From contig JAIXMF010000018.1 in the NCBI GenBank assembly GCA_025201365.1, positions 389,388 to 453,387 of the forward strand: a stretch of 64,000 bases of DNA, given 5' to 3'. The stretch comes from Syncephalis plumigaleata. Its lineage: Eukaryota; Zoopagomycota; Zoopagomycetes; Zoopagales; Piptocephalidaceae. The notes beneath the pieces were generated by a model, which saw only the letters and a list, made by a program, of their open reading frames with translations, searched no databases and was not told where the DNA came from. Positions 35,623 to 48,671 of the stretch are shown here, piece by piece; positions within the stretch are counted from its first letter, which is position 1; each line of letters opens with the position of its first letter. Position numbers and translations under genes: made by a program.

Positions 35623-37050
35623 ATGTTTGCTAGACGACGTGCTGAATTGACGCCTGCCTACCAGGAAAGAACGACAAGTGTCCTATTTGTCGTAGTGAAC
35701 GGTACATGAACACGACTATGCGTCTACTGGTAGGGCCGTGCTTCCACACGATGTAAGCAATAACTACGACTATGGCTATGATATCGCTAGTTGTTGGTTA
35801 ACGAAAAGACATAAACTTCCCTCTTGTCAATAGGTGCGATTCGTGTATAGACCGTTTGTTCGCACAAGGACCGGCACCTTGTCCTGTATGCCATCAGATT
35901 CTGCGTAAAATGGCATTTGCTGAACCAACGTTTGAAGATCTCGGTGTCGAGAAGGAAGTTCGTATTCGTAAACGATTAGCGGAAACGTAAGCTATCCATG
36001 TTTACATGTATAATACAACAATGTTACTCCATCTTGGATGTAATCAATATTTAGATTTAATAAGCGACCAGAAGATTTTGCCACAGTACGAGAGTACAAT
36101 GATTACTGGAAGATGTAGAGGAACTTAGTGAGTATGATATATATACTACGGTCATTGCTGGCTATTTACCAAAGATATGTGACATTTAGCATTCAACATG
36201 ATTAACGAGGTGGACATTGAAGCAACTGAAGCACGTATTAAGGATTCCAAGCAGCAAATCAGGATGTTATCCTAGCTAATCATGCAAAACTGGTACGTGT
36301 ACCATGACTGTTATCTGTCAATGTATGCCTATAACGTGTTGAATAGAAACGAGAGGAGAAACAATTTGATCAACAAATGGAGGAGGAATTACAGGCACGA
36401 TTACGCGAGAGACAAGAGTTACAACAGGAGATCACCGAGGCAAAACGTATTAAGAAAAAGCAGATGGAGGAGACTCTAGAAGCATTGGTAATAATAATGA
36501 TAGATATACTAGATGGTTATTGATGTATCTATGCAATTAGGCTACATCAGAGGAACCAGCGGCAGAAGTGTTGGCTAAACGTACGGCACTCTCGCTAAAA
36601 CGACCATCAATGCGACAAAAGGCCGAGATTACGCCACGACTAGGCGTGCAAACATCCGTTCATCACCATTGACTGATCGTGTGATTACGGCAATGGACGT
36701 GGATCGTCAAGTATCATTGCAACTAGATGATTCAGAGTTTGATCCACTAGATCATATGTACGCTGTTCCATTCATACCAACAAGCAACTATGTAGATCCG
36801 TATCCTTTATTGTTATAATAATAAGTGCTGTATTGTTAATACTTGACCAATATTGCTAATGATCAATAGATTTACACATGCTCTTGCTAACAATGCTGTG
36901 GCAAAGGCGGGAGGCTGGTCTGCCGATCAAGTACATCAGCGTGCCTTGGAGGAAGCATTCTCAACACTATTCCTACCACCATCATTGGCAAGCACATCAT
37001 TAACGGAAGATACACTAATATCGGGAAATAATGATGATATGGTTTTATAG
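35623..37050 (+). CDS. TFB3: TFIIH/CAK assembly subunit MAT1 (Tfb3)
   Basis: RING-finger subunit that joins the CDK-activating kinase to core TFIIH for transcription and repair. The N-terminal C3HC4 RING reads DKCPICRSERYMN, CFHTMCDSCIDRLF, PAPCPVC, followed by FEDLGVEKEVRIRKR, then KRPEDFATVREYNDY and MFNMINEVDIEATEARIKD, the MAT1 central coiled coil, and a C-terminal AGGWSADQVHQRALEEAF that fits the CDK/cyclin-H-binding end. Exon 1 ends at 35752. Four frame breaks, near 35660 (AAA), 36099 (TACTGG), 36258 (CAAATC) and 36645, each require exactly one added base to restore family sequence. The gene is likely intact and the consensus faulty. Confidence 0.88.
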
Positions 37051-37435
37051 CTTGATTACGCATCTACACTTGTTCAATGCAGTATAATAGTAAATTTGTC
37101 TTCCATACAATAATACTACGAACAATGGAAATGATATTGAATGTGAAACATAAAACTCCACCATTGCTATAATTGTATGTGTATTGCTTTATTTGTATAC
37201 GATGGAATAGAACTATACTGGAGCAATATAGCAATCAATTTACGGATATATCCTACTGAGTTTAGTTGTAACATCCAATTTACATTATAAATACAGCTTC
37301 AATTGAACCATCTCCGTAGCAATATACAAATCATCTACTTTCTCTCTTCTAGATAAATCTTTCATTCATTCATTCATTAACGAAATCTCGCTTCTCTTCG
37401 CTTCTCACTCTAAACGACAACCTAACCATTACACA
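37051..37435. other. Intergenic, no gene seen
   Basis: AT-rich with an ATTC run near 37362-37378, then CT-rich leader sequence just before the next ATG, as expected for a fungal 5' region. Confidence 0.5.
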
Positions 37436-38537
37436 ATGCTTCCTGGATCGAAGTTTATAGCGTCTATTGCTATCGTTGCCACCTGACACTAATGTCACTC
37501 GATCAAACGGTATCAGGTAATGTTAGCGTACAAGTGTGCAGCACATCTAATGATGCCTATCATTTTGCTAACAATATTCAATTTAGCCTTAAGTTAGAAA
37601 CTCTGGCAACAGTGCCCAATCCACTCGACACCACCAAGTTATCAATACAGAATGAATACCAAGAACAAGGTGCAAGTGTTCTCAAGGGTACCTATAGACA
37701 GGCAGACAAATCCAGACCCATTAATGTTTTACTGATGTGCGGCAACGGACAAACAACCTGGCCACCATTGCTTATTTACAGGGTAAGCGAGTACCGACTA
37801 TTTTATAGTCTGTTCTGTTCTCCCACTAATCATTCTATCTTTCCCTTCTAGTCTCTATATAGCAATAAACCAACAGCTTACCAGTTGGTCTTAAAGCGCA
37901 CTTTTCGCCGTTACTCTGGTCGAAGATACAAGTCAACCAGGATTGCTACATGATTTCCAGAATGTAATGGTGATATATTCTCCGCATCAACTTTGAAGGC
38001 ATTACGTCCAAATGATATCACTAACATTAAGCGTCAGTTTAGTAATGGTAAGGATACATGAGAATAGATAGTGCGATATACGGCTAACTAATCCATTCGT
38101 CATGATAGTTGTACGCGAGATGATGTCACACACTGGTTTCTTCATCAATCATTGGCTGGCGTATGTTATAACGCGCAGAATGTCGTATTCACCGATATAA
38201 GACAAGCGTTAAGCAAGGACACACTACCGAAGAATCCCGTCGCTATTGATGCTATCAATATGACTTTCTTTACCATATTATCGACACTTTACAAGTCACC
38301 CTTCCTGCCTAGTGATCCAAAAGCGGTGATTAATGCTGAAAACGAAAACAAGGGCTTGGAAATAAAGCCATAATCAAAAAGAAATCATTAACATAGATAG
38401 CTTCGATTTGTTTACACTTTTACGAGATCTCTATAAGTACAAAGAGTATCTTTCTTTACCAGAAATAAAGCGTATTCTGATTACAGCAATTATTATTAGC
38501 ATTATCGTTGTGTTTTATAACGATGATGATGTATAAT
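37436..38537 (+). CDS. Probable type I membrane protein, unknown
   Basis: MLPGSKFIASIAIVA looks like a signal peptide. A break in CC near 37482 (one base short) separates it from a 110-residue frame: LTLMSLDQTVSGNVSVQVCS, SNDAYHFANNIQFSLKLETL, CGNGQTTWPPLLIYR, interrupted by an intron at the end. Further exons include CYNAQNVVFTDIRQALSKD and NPVAIDAINMTFFTILSTLY. The last part (SFDLFTLLRDLYKYKEYLSL, then IKRILITAIIISIIVVFY and an acidic NDDDV end) reads as a single C-terminal membrane helix with a short acidic tail. Connecting all parts needs two or three single-base corrections, so the model is tentative. I do not recognise the family; an ER or secretory-pathway protein is plausible. Confidence 0.42.
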
Positions 38538-38775
38538 GTGTCATTATCTATCTAATAAGATTGCCAGTCTACTTTGTTATTGTAAATGCTAATGATATAT
38601 ATATATATATATATGAATCACAATGATAGAACGTGAATTAGATACTCTTTACTGTTTTGGTCAAAGAGGAATAACTAAGGAGATACGTATGAGGTATGAC
38701 AATAAATAAAATAAATAAATGACTTTAGTGGTCATTATTCTTTCTTTTTCCCTTACTAATTCCACAGTTTATGCA

Positions 38776-39688
38776 ATGACTACGGTAAGCTATTAACTAC
38801 TCGTATACTAGTATACTATCGATAGTTACTTATACGTGTATGTATTTGTTTGTTTGTTTACTTTAGCAATCCCATACAGCAGATATTGCTGCTATATTAA
38901 CTGAAGCTGATGCAGCTATTACACGATTTATTGAGTCATTCTACAAAGCATATGATCAAGATCGTCAAGTAAGTCTTTTATTCCTATTTGTTTATCTAAA
39001 TAGAACTAATCACAGTTGTGATTTGCCTCATAATGTTGCTGTAGCGTCTAGCTGGATATTATCGAGATCATTCGTACTAATTTGGAATGGTAAATAGTAT
39101 GATAACAATATACGCTCTATTGCGATACTTATGAATAGTGGTACAATTTAATAGGCAATGCACTAAGAGGTACAGCTGAACTCGGTGAGTTCTATGCACG
39201 TATGCCACCTACCATACATGAGGTACAAGCACTCGATTGTCATCCAATGCCTGGTATGTGATTTATCAATGATTATAGACTATTAGTCTGAATGAATAGA
39301 GAAATAATAACAAATATTTGTTTGTTGTTTGTTTGCTTGCTTGTTCTGTTTGTGTGTAGCACCTGCCATGTTTGATGGTCCAGGTGCTCCACCTACTGCA
39401 CTACAACTTCTAGTTCTAGTATCGGGACAAGTACGTCATGGTGACGCAGCAATGGAATCGGGTAAAGCAACGACGAGTACAGCACGACGCGCTCAAAGCA
39501 ATCGTCTTGGTGTGGGCGGTGCCGATAATCGTGTGTTCTCACATCAGTTTATTCTACGTCAAGATACAAGTTCACCCGATGGGTATCATATTTTAGCGAA
39601 TTTGTTCGCTTTGTGTAATCTCTCACTCATTTATACTGATATAACAAGGATGACGCGTCATAAACATGGAATAATAAAATGGATTTGA
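38776..39688 (+). CDS. NTF2-like mRNA export factor (NXT1/Mtr2 type)
   Basis: Small NTF2-fold partner of the Mex67/NXF1 mRNA export receptor at nuclear pores. A first exon of nine bases (ATG ACT ACG, 38776-38784) splices to QSHTADIAAILTEADAAITR, FIESFYKAYDQDRQ, RLAGYYRDHS-LIWNGN, then ALRGTAELGEFYARMPPTIH, EVQALDCHPMP, LLVLVSGQVRHGD, FSHQFILRQD and HILANLF. The LIWNGN and VLVSG blocks match p15/NXT. Two single-base losses are likely: near 39090 (restoring HSxLIW) and near 39605, where one more T would give LFRFV and a stop at about 39618 instead of 39688, matching the usual end of these proteins. A Gly/Ser-rich insert before NRVFSHQ is unusual. Confidence 0.78.
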
Positions 39689-39807
39689 TGGACAAGGGAT
39701 TGCAATAACTGCTATAACTGCAACAACAACAACAACAGTAACAAGTACTACCACTACATTATTATTATTATTTATATCACTTTCTAGTCACAAATAATAC
39801 GCGTATA

Positions 39808-41103
39808 TTAAACGGCACCAAATTCATCCCATTCATCTATTATCATTATGGTTGTTGTTAATGAGTATTAGTAATAAATACTAGATATATGTATTTTATC
39901 TATTATCATCTTACCTTCTGTGATACTGTCCCAGTAGCGATATAAAAAGACAACGGCAGTAGCGGTAAGAACGGTACCTATGAAACTACCGTCTATTCTG
40001 TTATTGGTACCAACACAAATAGGATTGCTAGCCACGATGATAAAGACTTGAGCAACAGCAATGGCCACAACTGCTAAAAGTAGAGTAACTAAAATAGAAA
40101 GAGAGGAGAGAAAATGATTAGCGAATGACATGAATATATTGCATCTCGTTAAGCAAACAACTTACTTAGTGGACGGCGTGTTCCCAATAGTTTTACACCA
40201 TGATTGTTTGTAATAATAGATAGCCGACAATACATGCGGCAGGTACGATAAAGTAGAGAATCCAGACTGCCATGGATTCAGGATCTGATGCATTAGGTGG
40301 TGGTGCCAATGATGTGAAATTAAGACCGGCATCCGCACTGAAGATAGCAGTAATAATTGCTACAATACTGCCACTACCAAATACCGACTATGATGTACAT
40401 TGATGTGATTAGCTAATGAAACTAAACATAATGTATATCATTTATACTAATCAATACTTACCAGTGTTGAGAATAGCGTACCATCCTCTACCAATTGGAA
40501 ACCTAATTGATGATTGTGAATATTATAGTCATCATCAGTATTAGTATACTTACCAACTGCACCATTAACGAGCAATGTCCAGAATGTAGCTACGGTAAAT
40601 CCAGCTTGAATTGCTGTAACCACCTAGTAATTATCATATATATATATATATTGATTAGTAGTAGGTACAGTATGTTTTGTAATTACTAACAAAACAGGAT
40701 CAATTTCATTACTTACCTTGCCTCCTTTCCCATTACCTGCTACACCCGTGGCAAGGATAATCTGCATTACTGAGGCTAGAAAGAGAAAAGCAAACATAAT
40801 GTACATTTCCTTACGACCTATTGTACAGCATGAGTATATCAATGGTTTCACGATGATAATCACATTTGATCACCACTACTTACCGACAGCGGCGTATTTA
40901 CGATAGGAACGGAACATTAAGTAAACTGCTAGTAGAGCAAGTATTATGGATGCAATAAGGTTGCCCAGATCCGCTCTATTTATGAAGGACACATCCGGTT
41001 GATAGTCTTGCACGGCACATTTCTGTGTTACACCGCTAAATAGCAGACATATAGGATAGCTGGCCGTGTCACAAAAGCCAAATCTGCCGAATTCCACCTT
41101 CAT
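39808..41103 (-). CDS. CHS7: Chitin synthase export chaperone Chs7
   Basis: Seven-pass ER protein that lets class IV chitin synthase (Chs3 type) leave the ER; a fungal cell-wall marker. Exon 1 gives MKVEFGRFGFCDTASYPICL and a first membrane helix, then AAVGRKEMYIMFAFLFLASV, AIQAGFTATFWTLLVNGAVG, FQLVEDGTLFS, a long hydrophobic region, and VFLYRYWDSITE before a last exon DEWDEFGAV. The blocks FGxFDxxCxxAxxPLC, AVGRKE, GFQLxEDGT and YKYWDSIT of the family are all recognisable. The acidic WD-type tail is found only after splicing the final intron (acceptor TAATAG near 39838); reading through gives an unrelated end. No frame break seen. Confidence 0.93.
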
Positions 41104-43110
41104 CCTGTTAATAACGATATAGATGGAGAAAGTGAAATCGAAATAGATACGGTCACGCTGAAGGGTCTAAAAAAGTAATAGATGCTGCTTATACGACTGA
41201 CTCTTCACTAATAGTACGATAATAAGCTAGATGAATATAAAGAACAAGCAAACAAGAAAGAAACAGAAACATCGTTAGTAATTAATTCTATAATAATAAT
41301 ATAGGATATACAACGTCATTGCTCTATATACCAATTGTAACTAACAAATAATGACTATTAATTCTAATAATAGAATATGCCAAGAGTGATATAGATGAGT
41401 CTAGACTCCGTCATAAAAGAGAGCGGAAGAGAGTGAAAGAAAGAAGAAAATGAAAAATAAAAACGAGCATAGTAGTAGCAATAGAGAGAGAGTATGTGCC
41501 TATGTTTCCCCTCATATTATCACACTCGCTTTCAACTCAGATATAATTTATTACGACCATACTGCTTATGGATATCCTACCACGCTATGAATAAATAGAA
41601 GGAGTAAACACACACACACACACACACACACACGAAAGAACGAACAAAAGAGCGATAATAATGACAAGTGTATATGCATTACTACTACTTACTTTGAAAG
41701 TGACAGTCAAATAAACGAGTTAGACTAACTGTGAATAATTGATACTAAGCGTATATCGTCGTAATAAACGGGCTAGTATGATGTAGATGCGCACGAGTAA
41801 TCACTAAGCCTGTAGATGATGCAAGTGATCTGATTGGCAGACAAGTAGATGAAAGAAAAAGGAGCAATAATGACGGAAAGGAGTGTAGTGCTGATGACAA
41901 TACTAATAGTAATAGAGTAGAGTAGAGTAGAGTAGAGGTTGTTGTAATAATAATAATAGCAGTGATAATAATAATAATAGTCGCCAAGGAGAGCAAGTGA
42001 AGGCGAGACAGACAAACAGAGGAGACAGAGGAGAGTAGAGAATAGGTGTACGAACCTTTATATAGATTGATTGATAGATAGAAGGATAAATGGAAAGGAA
42101 CGAACGAGTATGGCTTAGTTGGCTAGACGGGGCTACTAGGATCAAATGGATAATGTGGCAAGTATAGTAGTAATGCCACGCGCATGTATGTACGCATATA
42201 TACACATACACAGAGATACACGCTAATACTAAACAAACAAACAAACAAACAAACAAATACGATGTGATAGGAATTAGTAGAGGATAGAGAAGAGGAGAGA
42301 GAGGTAAGAAGAGGAACAAGTATCGTAATACGAGTGAAGACACCCGCACGGTAATATCCAGTAAGAAACTAAGAATATATGGAGGGAAGGAAAAAAAGGG
42401 ACAAGTGTCGTGCTTTTTGGTCTACATGTGTGTATCATGCATACATCGACAACACGACACGACAACAATAGAAGCAACAATAGAAGCAACATCATTGTAA
42501 ACTAAACATGCCTTTACTCTGATATACACATACATACATACACACATATACATACATATAATACGCACGCACATGTACACGTACATACACGTCTACACCT
42601 CCCTTTTTTACCCTTATTCATCTTGGTCTACTCACCTATTCATTACATATCTTTTTTGTTACTCGTTAATAGAGACATGCTTGCGTTAGTGTGATTAACC
42701 ACGTGTAGTTTTTGGCAAGTGTATAGATGAGTATGGTATAGCACGATGGTACTCGTATGATGAAATAGACCTAATAAACTCGTATAATACAGGAATAATT
42801 GCCATGATAGAACCAGATTAGTGTAACACAAGTGTGTAACGAGTAAGTAAGATGAATGGACACATTTATAAACAGTTAATAATCTACAAGTGTATTTAGA
42901 GTATTTCTAACAACATTATTTATTTATTATATGGGATTATAGTTGGGTATAAAGTATGTATATGAGTACAGATAGGATAACAACATGTAGCAATAGTAGC
43001 AATAGTAGCAATAGTAGTAGATGTTATCCAGTAAGCAAAATAAACTAACTTGTCATGATGTTATGTCATGCTATTTTGTTAGAAACCACCAGAGAATGAC
43101 AATCCTGTGG
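41104..43110. other. 2-kb low-complexity intergenic region
   Basis: No gene supported. It holds (CA)n at 41608-41633, a TAGAG run near 41913-41937, (AAT)n/(ATA)n near 41945-41980, AAAC repeats at 42232-42256 and CATA-rich sequence near 42525-42590. The many minus-strand frames here are products of biased composition. It lies between the start of Chs7 and the end of Sgf73. Confidence 0.55.
41608..41633 (+). repeat. (CA)n microsatellite
   Basis: Thirteen CA units lie in the Chs7 upstream region. Confidence 0.9.
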
Positions 43111-44867
43111 TTAAGGTGGCCTGTGAGGGCAGGGTGGTGATCCTAGAACATTACCATTATTCATAGTGGTCATATTCTGATTGGATTGATTAGCGGCAGC
43201 TAATTGTTCCATAGTCAGGCTGGTTAGCAGTGCATGATTGGCATTGCTAGATGATGTCGCATGTAGATGAGCATGCGTTAAGTGTGGCGGTAATTGTAAT
43301 GATGGCGATGATTGCATTGATGCTGGCATACTAGCAGCTGCTATAGCTGCCATCATATGTGCAGTAGCATTTGTTGTTGTAGCGGGTGTAGTAGTAGCAG
43401 TAGCAGTAGCAGTATTAGTAGCCGATGTAGGTGATGGCAGTATCATATTCGTATTAAGCATGGATATGGGTAGATCATCATCAATAGGCATAGTAGATGC
43501 TTGAGTCAATGCTGTTGTTTCTGCGATACTAGCATTCATTGCAGCAGTTGCAGCTATCGTATTATCAGCAGCGGTAGTAGTAGTAGTCGCAGCAGTAGTA
43601 GTAGGTGAAGCCATTGCAGGTGGTAATGCTATAGGCAAAGCAAGTCTCGGTGATAGTGTATTCGCTAATGTTGCATGCGATTGATGGTCATTCATATTGT
43701 TGGTAGCTCCTGGTAGAATGAGATTGGATGCATTGGCATTGACTAGTTCGATTTTAGACGATGATGCGATATTAGTCGTAGTTGCCGTTGGCATATTTAA
43801 CAGAGATGGCGATGGAGGTACTGTAGCAGTAGCAGTGATAGGTGTGGTTACAGCACTTGATGCTGCAGTAGTAGATGCTGCTCTATTCAAATTCGTTGTA
43901 TCTACAACAAGAGCTGATGCATTACCATTATTATCTGCTGATATTGCCGTTGATAATGCATGACTACTAGGATTGGTCCATCGTGTTACGTAGCTCGCCA
44001 AATCAGACGTTTGACCGCAGAGAGCATCGAGTAGTAGCCCTCGCATACGAAAGCACTGCCGTCGGCGCTTCCCGTAAGCACCAGGACGTGGTTTAACCGC
44101 CAGTGGCTGTGGTGGTGCCACTCGTGTGGCTTCAATGATCATGTCCAACTCCTCTTCCGAGTCCATATCTACATCGTAGCCTGCATTATTGGCTAGGGCG
44201 GCAGCATTGGCAGCAGCATTCGCGGTAGCACGTTGACGAGCTGCGGTGGATGGCGGTACAACACCTCCATTCTGTTGAGCTATGTATAGTAATGACAAAT
44301 GACAAATGACAATTAATGATCAACAGTATTCACTTGTACATTTCCATTATGCTCATTTACCTCGAAGTGCTTGGGCTCGTGCCTGATAAGCAGCGTATAA
44401 CACGTCATACGGCTGACTACGACCGACTACACCGCGTTTCAACGACATTGAATGTGTTTTACAAGTGAGGGATCGAGAGCATTGTAGATTATTAGGTAGC
44501 ATCACTCCACATTGCTTATCCAAATCAATAGGGCCTAATAATGCATCAAGAATGAGTATCAAGATGATACAATATATAGATATATTACACTTACCTTTAT
44601 TACGATTACTCTTAGGGGTGCTTTCGGTTTGGCTTTCTTTTTCTTCTTAGCCGGTCTGTTGGTGTTGCTGCTGTCCCTGCGGCATTCTCATCGGGTGCCG
44701 GTGTATTCGCTTTATCCTCTGCTTTATTGTCATCGTCATTCTCTTCTAGTTGTTTCTTTCGTTTCTTCGTATTTCCTTTTGGCTTGTCAGTATTGTTATC
44801 ATTCGGTGACTTGACACCATTGGCATCTCCATCTTTGTTAGGAGGGGATGTTGATTTGTCTGGATCG

Positions 44868-44902
<35 letters not shown>

Positions 44903-46016
44903 CTTATTAGTATTATTGTCGGTCTCCTCTGCGCTTTGTTCTTGTTTAGCTTAGATGGTGTATTAGGTGCACGCGACTTTAACTTCTTTGGTGTTCTCTC
45001 TTCCTTTGCCGTATCTAATATAAATCATCGATGATGAATAAATAGAGCAATAGTTAATGTAGTAAACATCATTACCATTACCATTATCCGCCGTGTCCTG
45101 ATCTTCCTTATTGACTAGACGTCGCTTACGATTGGCCAGTTTCTTCGGTGTACTTGGTACACTTTCACCGCCATCTCCACCGTTTCCATCCTTTCGATCA
45201 CGTTCCTGGAGGTGCCACGTCCCACTTGATTGCGCTCACGTTCACGTTCACGCTCACGCTCACGTTCTCGATATCTAATTCTTTGTTTCTCTTGCAGATT
45301 CGTACGTGCTCGTGCTTCTTCCTCGGCACGTTTACGAGCGAGTGCTTCGAGTTTAGGTCGATCTGGTTCGGTAGCAGGACACGACTCCTCTACAATGTAT
45401 ATACATATGTATATATATATTGTTTGTCAATTTCACATCTTTCATTCTCTATACTAGCTAATCAATAACTTACCGTAATGCCGTGTTATACTACTTGTTA
45501 GTAGTGCTTTACCACAACCATTACATGACATGATAACTCGTCGATCCTCCAATGGAATGTCACCGTGTACTTTCATCTGTATTATTCAGTAGGGTTAAGC
45601 AAATAACTATGTAATTTCGTAATAGATAATAACTAGTACAACATCAAGGATATCTCGTGCATCGATAGCTGTTGTTACAGCACTTTTACTAGAAAACTTT
45701 GTCGACATATTTACTATACAAACAAGTTAGTAAATATTAATAAATCTTCACCTTATAGACACTTACCTGGATCACATCCAGTGACCAAATCTCGCCATGA
45801 ATGAATACCTCGCCATGCTGATCGATCATTGGCCATTTCTGCACCTAGTACTGTTGTAGCAGCAATTGGCGGTTTATTCCGATTGGTATCTGTCGCATGA
45901 CTGCTATCGTGATCCTTCTTAACCTTTCGATTGTTTGTACCGGTTGTGCCGTTCATAGTATTTGTACTATTGCTCTTGGTAGTACCATGTCCATGAGAAG
46001 TGTTATTGCTTGACAT
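43111..46016 (-). CDS. SGF73: SAGA deubiquitinase-module subunit Sgf73/ataxin-7
   Basis: Anchors the H2B deubiquitinase module to SAGA. From the N-terminus: a Ser/Thr/Asn-rich start, then [11 protein letters not shown]; an N-terminal zinc finger from [20 protein letters not shown] to TSSITRHY (C2HC pattern of the Ubp8-binding segment); a Glu/Arg repeat encoded by hexamers near 45228-45270; the SCA7 domain [49 protein letters not shown]; then a 395-codon Ala/Thr/Ser/Asn-rich exon (44298-43111). The SCA7 Cys/His set is intact. Between 45200 and 45240 the frame shifts by one base relative to the downstream part. The long low-complexity C-terminus is unlike yeast Sgf73 and closer to ataxin-7. Confidence 0.86.
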
Positions 46017-46954
46017 GATGTATTATCGGTAATACTACTACTATCTCAATCAATCAATCAATCAATCAATCCAACTGCTTGATATAAATATACACGTAAC
46101 TACCATGTATTACGCTATAATATAAGCTAAGCTACAGGATAGGTGTAAACACGTCGATAGAATAGAAAGCAGTATTGCCTAGATGACACCTCTAACCCTA
46201 GTAATATGCACTTTTGATAAGAATAAACGTAGCACGACAACAACAGTGATAGCAGTAGCAGTAATAATACTCGACAACTATGAATAAACGTGTGAGTGAT
46301 AGTGAAAGAGAGAGAGAGTATGAAAGTGAAAATGAGAGAGTGAGGAGTGAGAGGCAATGCAGTAGGATGGTAGTTTAGCACGTAAGAAGCACTCACGTCC
46401 TAGTAGTTGTACGTGTATGCACAGTTATATATACCAAAGTAGTGCTATGGTTGCTTATATCGTATAGAGAATACGTAAGTCAATGATAGTAAACCACTGG
46501 AATGATCAACGAGTATAGATGATAGATATATAGCTGAACCTAGTGCACTCAAGAGAAAAAGAGTGTGAAAGTAAGAGTGAGGAGGTGCATACACAAGTCA
46601 ACCACCCGTAGATGAAGGGGACACTTGTTATAGCCTACGCTAAAGCTATCGTAATGTCAGCTTATTCCAAATACGCCTACTAACACTTGGCGTACTTGTA
46701 GTAGTGTCCCACTAGTAGGATTGTAGACGTTCTTTACCAAGTAAACACGAGCTGCATACAATCAGAGTGTAGTAGCAAGATGACAATCCTATTCTTGGTA
46801 ATATGAGCAAAGAGAAGTGCCAACTTATTGTCATGAAACACACACACACACACCCATGATCCTTTCTCGTTTTTAGAGAATTACCTTATAGCTTACTTTC
46901 TCTATTTCAGCATTCTCTACTAGTAGTTAATAGCATACACGCTATTATAATATC
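46017..46954. other. Divergent promoter region, Sgf73 / Spp2
   Basis: About 940 bp between two divergent starts. It contains ATCA repeats near 46045-46070, a purine-rich GAGAGA stretch near 46305-46350 and (CA)n near 46838-46855. No gene found. Confidence 0.5.
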
Positions 46955-48475
46955 ATGTTTGGTGGTCGGCGTATAGGACAAAAGGGAGCAGCCAAGATTA
47001 GCATATCATTAGGTAAAAAGAGCACTATAACAACTATCACTGATAGTAACCAAGGTGCCAGTAACAGTAACAGTAACAGCAACAATAATGACAACACTAT
47101 AACTAGTTCAGATAATAGTCAACGTGTAGACACTACTACTACTACTACTAATACTAGTAGTCAAAATGCAACAAAGAAAATAGAATTAAATCTAAACTTG
47201 CTACGTGACCGTAAATCTACACTAGCTGCTACTTCCATATTTACATCAGTGGATACGAGTAAGAAACGACGTCGTCGATATCAACGAGGCAGCGACGATG
47301 AAGATGAAGACGACAATATCCTAGAGGAGAAGGATAAGGTGATTGCACTTACAGGATTTGCTGATAATGAAGCATTACAGTAAGTAGATAATGATGATGA
47401 TGAGATAAGCATACTAGTAATGCTCGTATAACTCCAATAAACAATTTACTAATTAACACATATAGACTACATCCAGCAGAGGAACCAGAAGGTCCATTGG
47501 TCATTAAACCTATTGCTAATCGAGATTGGCGTGCTGATCGAAAACGCCGACTACTTGGCATGACTACAGCAGATACAACTGATACATCAGATACAGCAGA
47601 TACAAGTAGAGATACTACACCAGTTCAAGGTGCAGTAGAACGTACAGTACAAGATACATCATTTGGTCTACAGCTTATGAAGAGTAAGAAGACTACGATT
47701 AAGAAGGAGATAAAAGAGCAACAAGTATCAATTACCACATCTACACCAGTAGTTATACCTACTATGAATGATACACCTACTACTACAGTTGAATTATCAT
47801 CTGAAGAACAAGCTATTAAAGCTTTATATGCTGGTAAGTTTACATATATATATATATATGTATGTATGTATATTAATAACAAACTATTATTATTGAATAG
47901 AGGCACAAAGACTAGCTAATGGTGATAGTGAAGGGGAAGAAGAGGAAGAAGCCAAGCGTAATAAACCAAAACTAGTACTTGGTGTATCTGAATCAACATC
48001 AAGCTCTAATATGATGAATAATATGAATAATGAAGGTCGACAACGATTAGAAGCTGATGCATTTAAAGAAGAGTACAATAACTGTCCTGATCCAGTAAGT
48101 AATTAGTATTCACTATTTATACATTGTCATATTAATGTTCCATTTGTATAGAGTACATTAGATGATTATGAGGATGTGCCAGTAGAGGAATTCGGTGCTG
48201 CTTTACTACGTGGTATGGGATGGAAGGATGGTCAAGGTATTGGACGTGGTCATCGAGAAAGGTAAGTGAATAGTAATGACATGATATGTAATAGTCAATG
48301 GTAATCATCATCATCATGATAATCTACTAGTGATCCTACAGTATCAGGTTCTGAACAACGACCACGATTACTAGGATTAGGAGCGAAACCATTACCGATG
48401 GATCTACAAGAGACTACTAAGAAGCCTAAACGACCACGATTACCATTACCCGCATTAATTAATTGTAGTAGTTAA
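46955..48475 (+). CDS. SPP2: G-patch splicing factor Spp2/GPKOW
   Basis: Activates the DEAH helicase Prp2/DHX16 during spliceosome activation through its G-patch. Five exons (first ending 47379, last 48331-48475) join in frame. The N-terminus [20 protein letters not shown] is followed by Asn/Ser/Thr-rich sequence, [39 protein letters not shown] (a conserved pre-G-patch element), [10 protein letters not shown], and then [40 protein letters not shown]. This VPVEEFGxAxLRGMGW-x-G motif is the Spp2/GPKOW-type G-patch. The KOW domains of animal GPKOW are absent: the protein stops ~40 residues after the G-patch, as in yeast. Confidence 0.9.
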
Positions 48476-48671
48476 TTAGTAAATATAAGCATCATATAAG
48501 CAAATATTATTTATTAATGCAAGTTAAAGTGTACTTCTTAAAGTGTCATAATGATAATTGCCATAATCACATAGATAGATAGATAGATAGTTAGATAGAT
48601 AGAAGAGAGACAAGTGTACCGGTACACTTTATCCTAATCATGTTAATAATTATAATGACACTCATTATCTA

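Noticed and set aside
35623-36700. MAT1 as a pseudogene because of four frame breaks
   Set aside because: Every break is repaired by a single added base in a short run, introns are intact and the protein sequence is otherwise conserved, so consensus error is likelier.
41745-42495. Several Leu/Ser/Tyr-rich minus-strand frames upstream of Chs7
   Set aside because: They come from purine-rich low-complexity DNA read on the other strand, with no motifs and overlapping frames.
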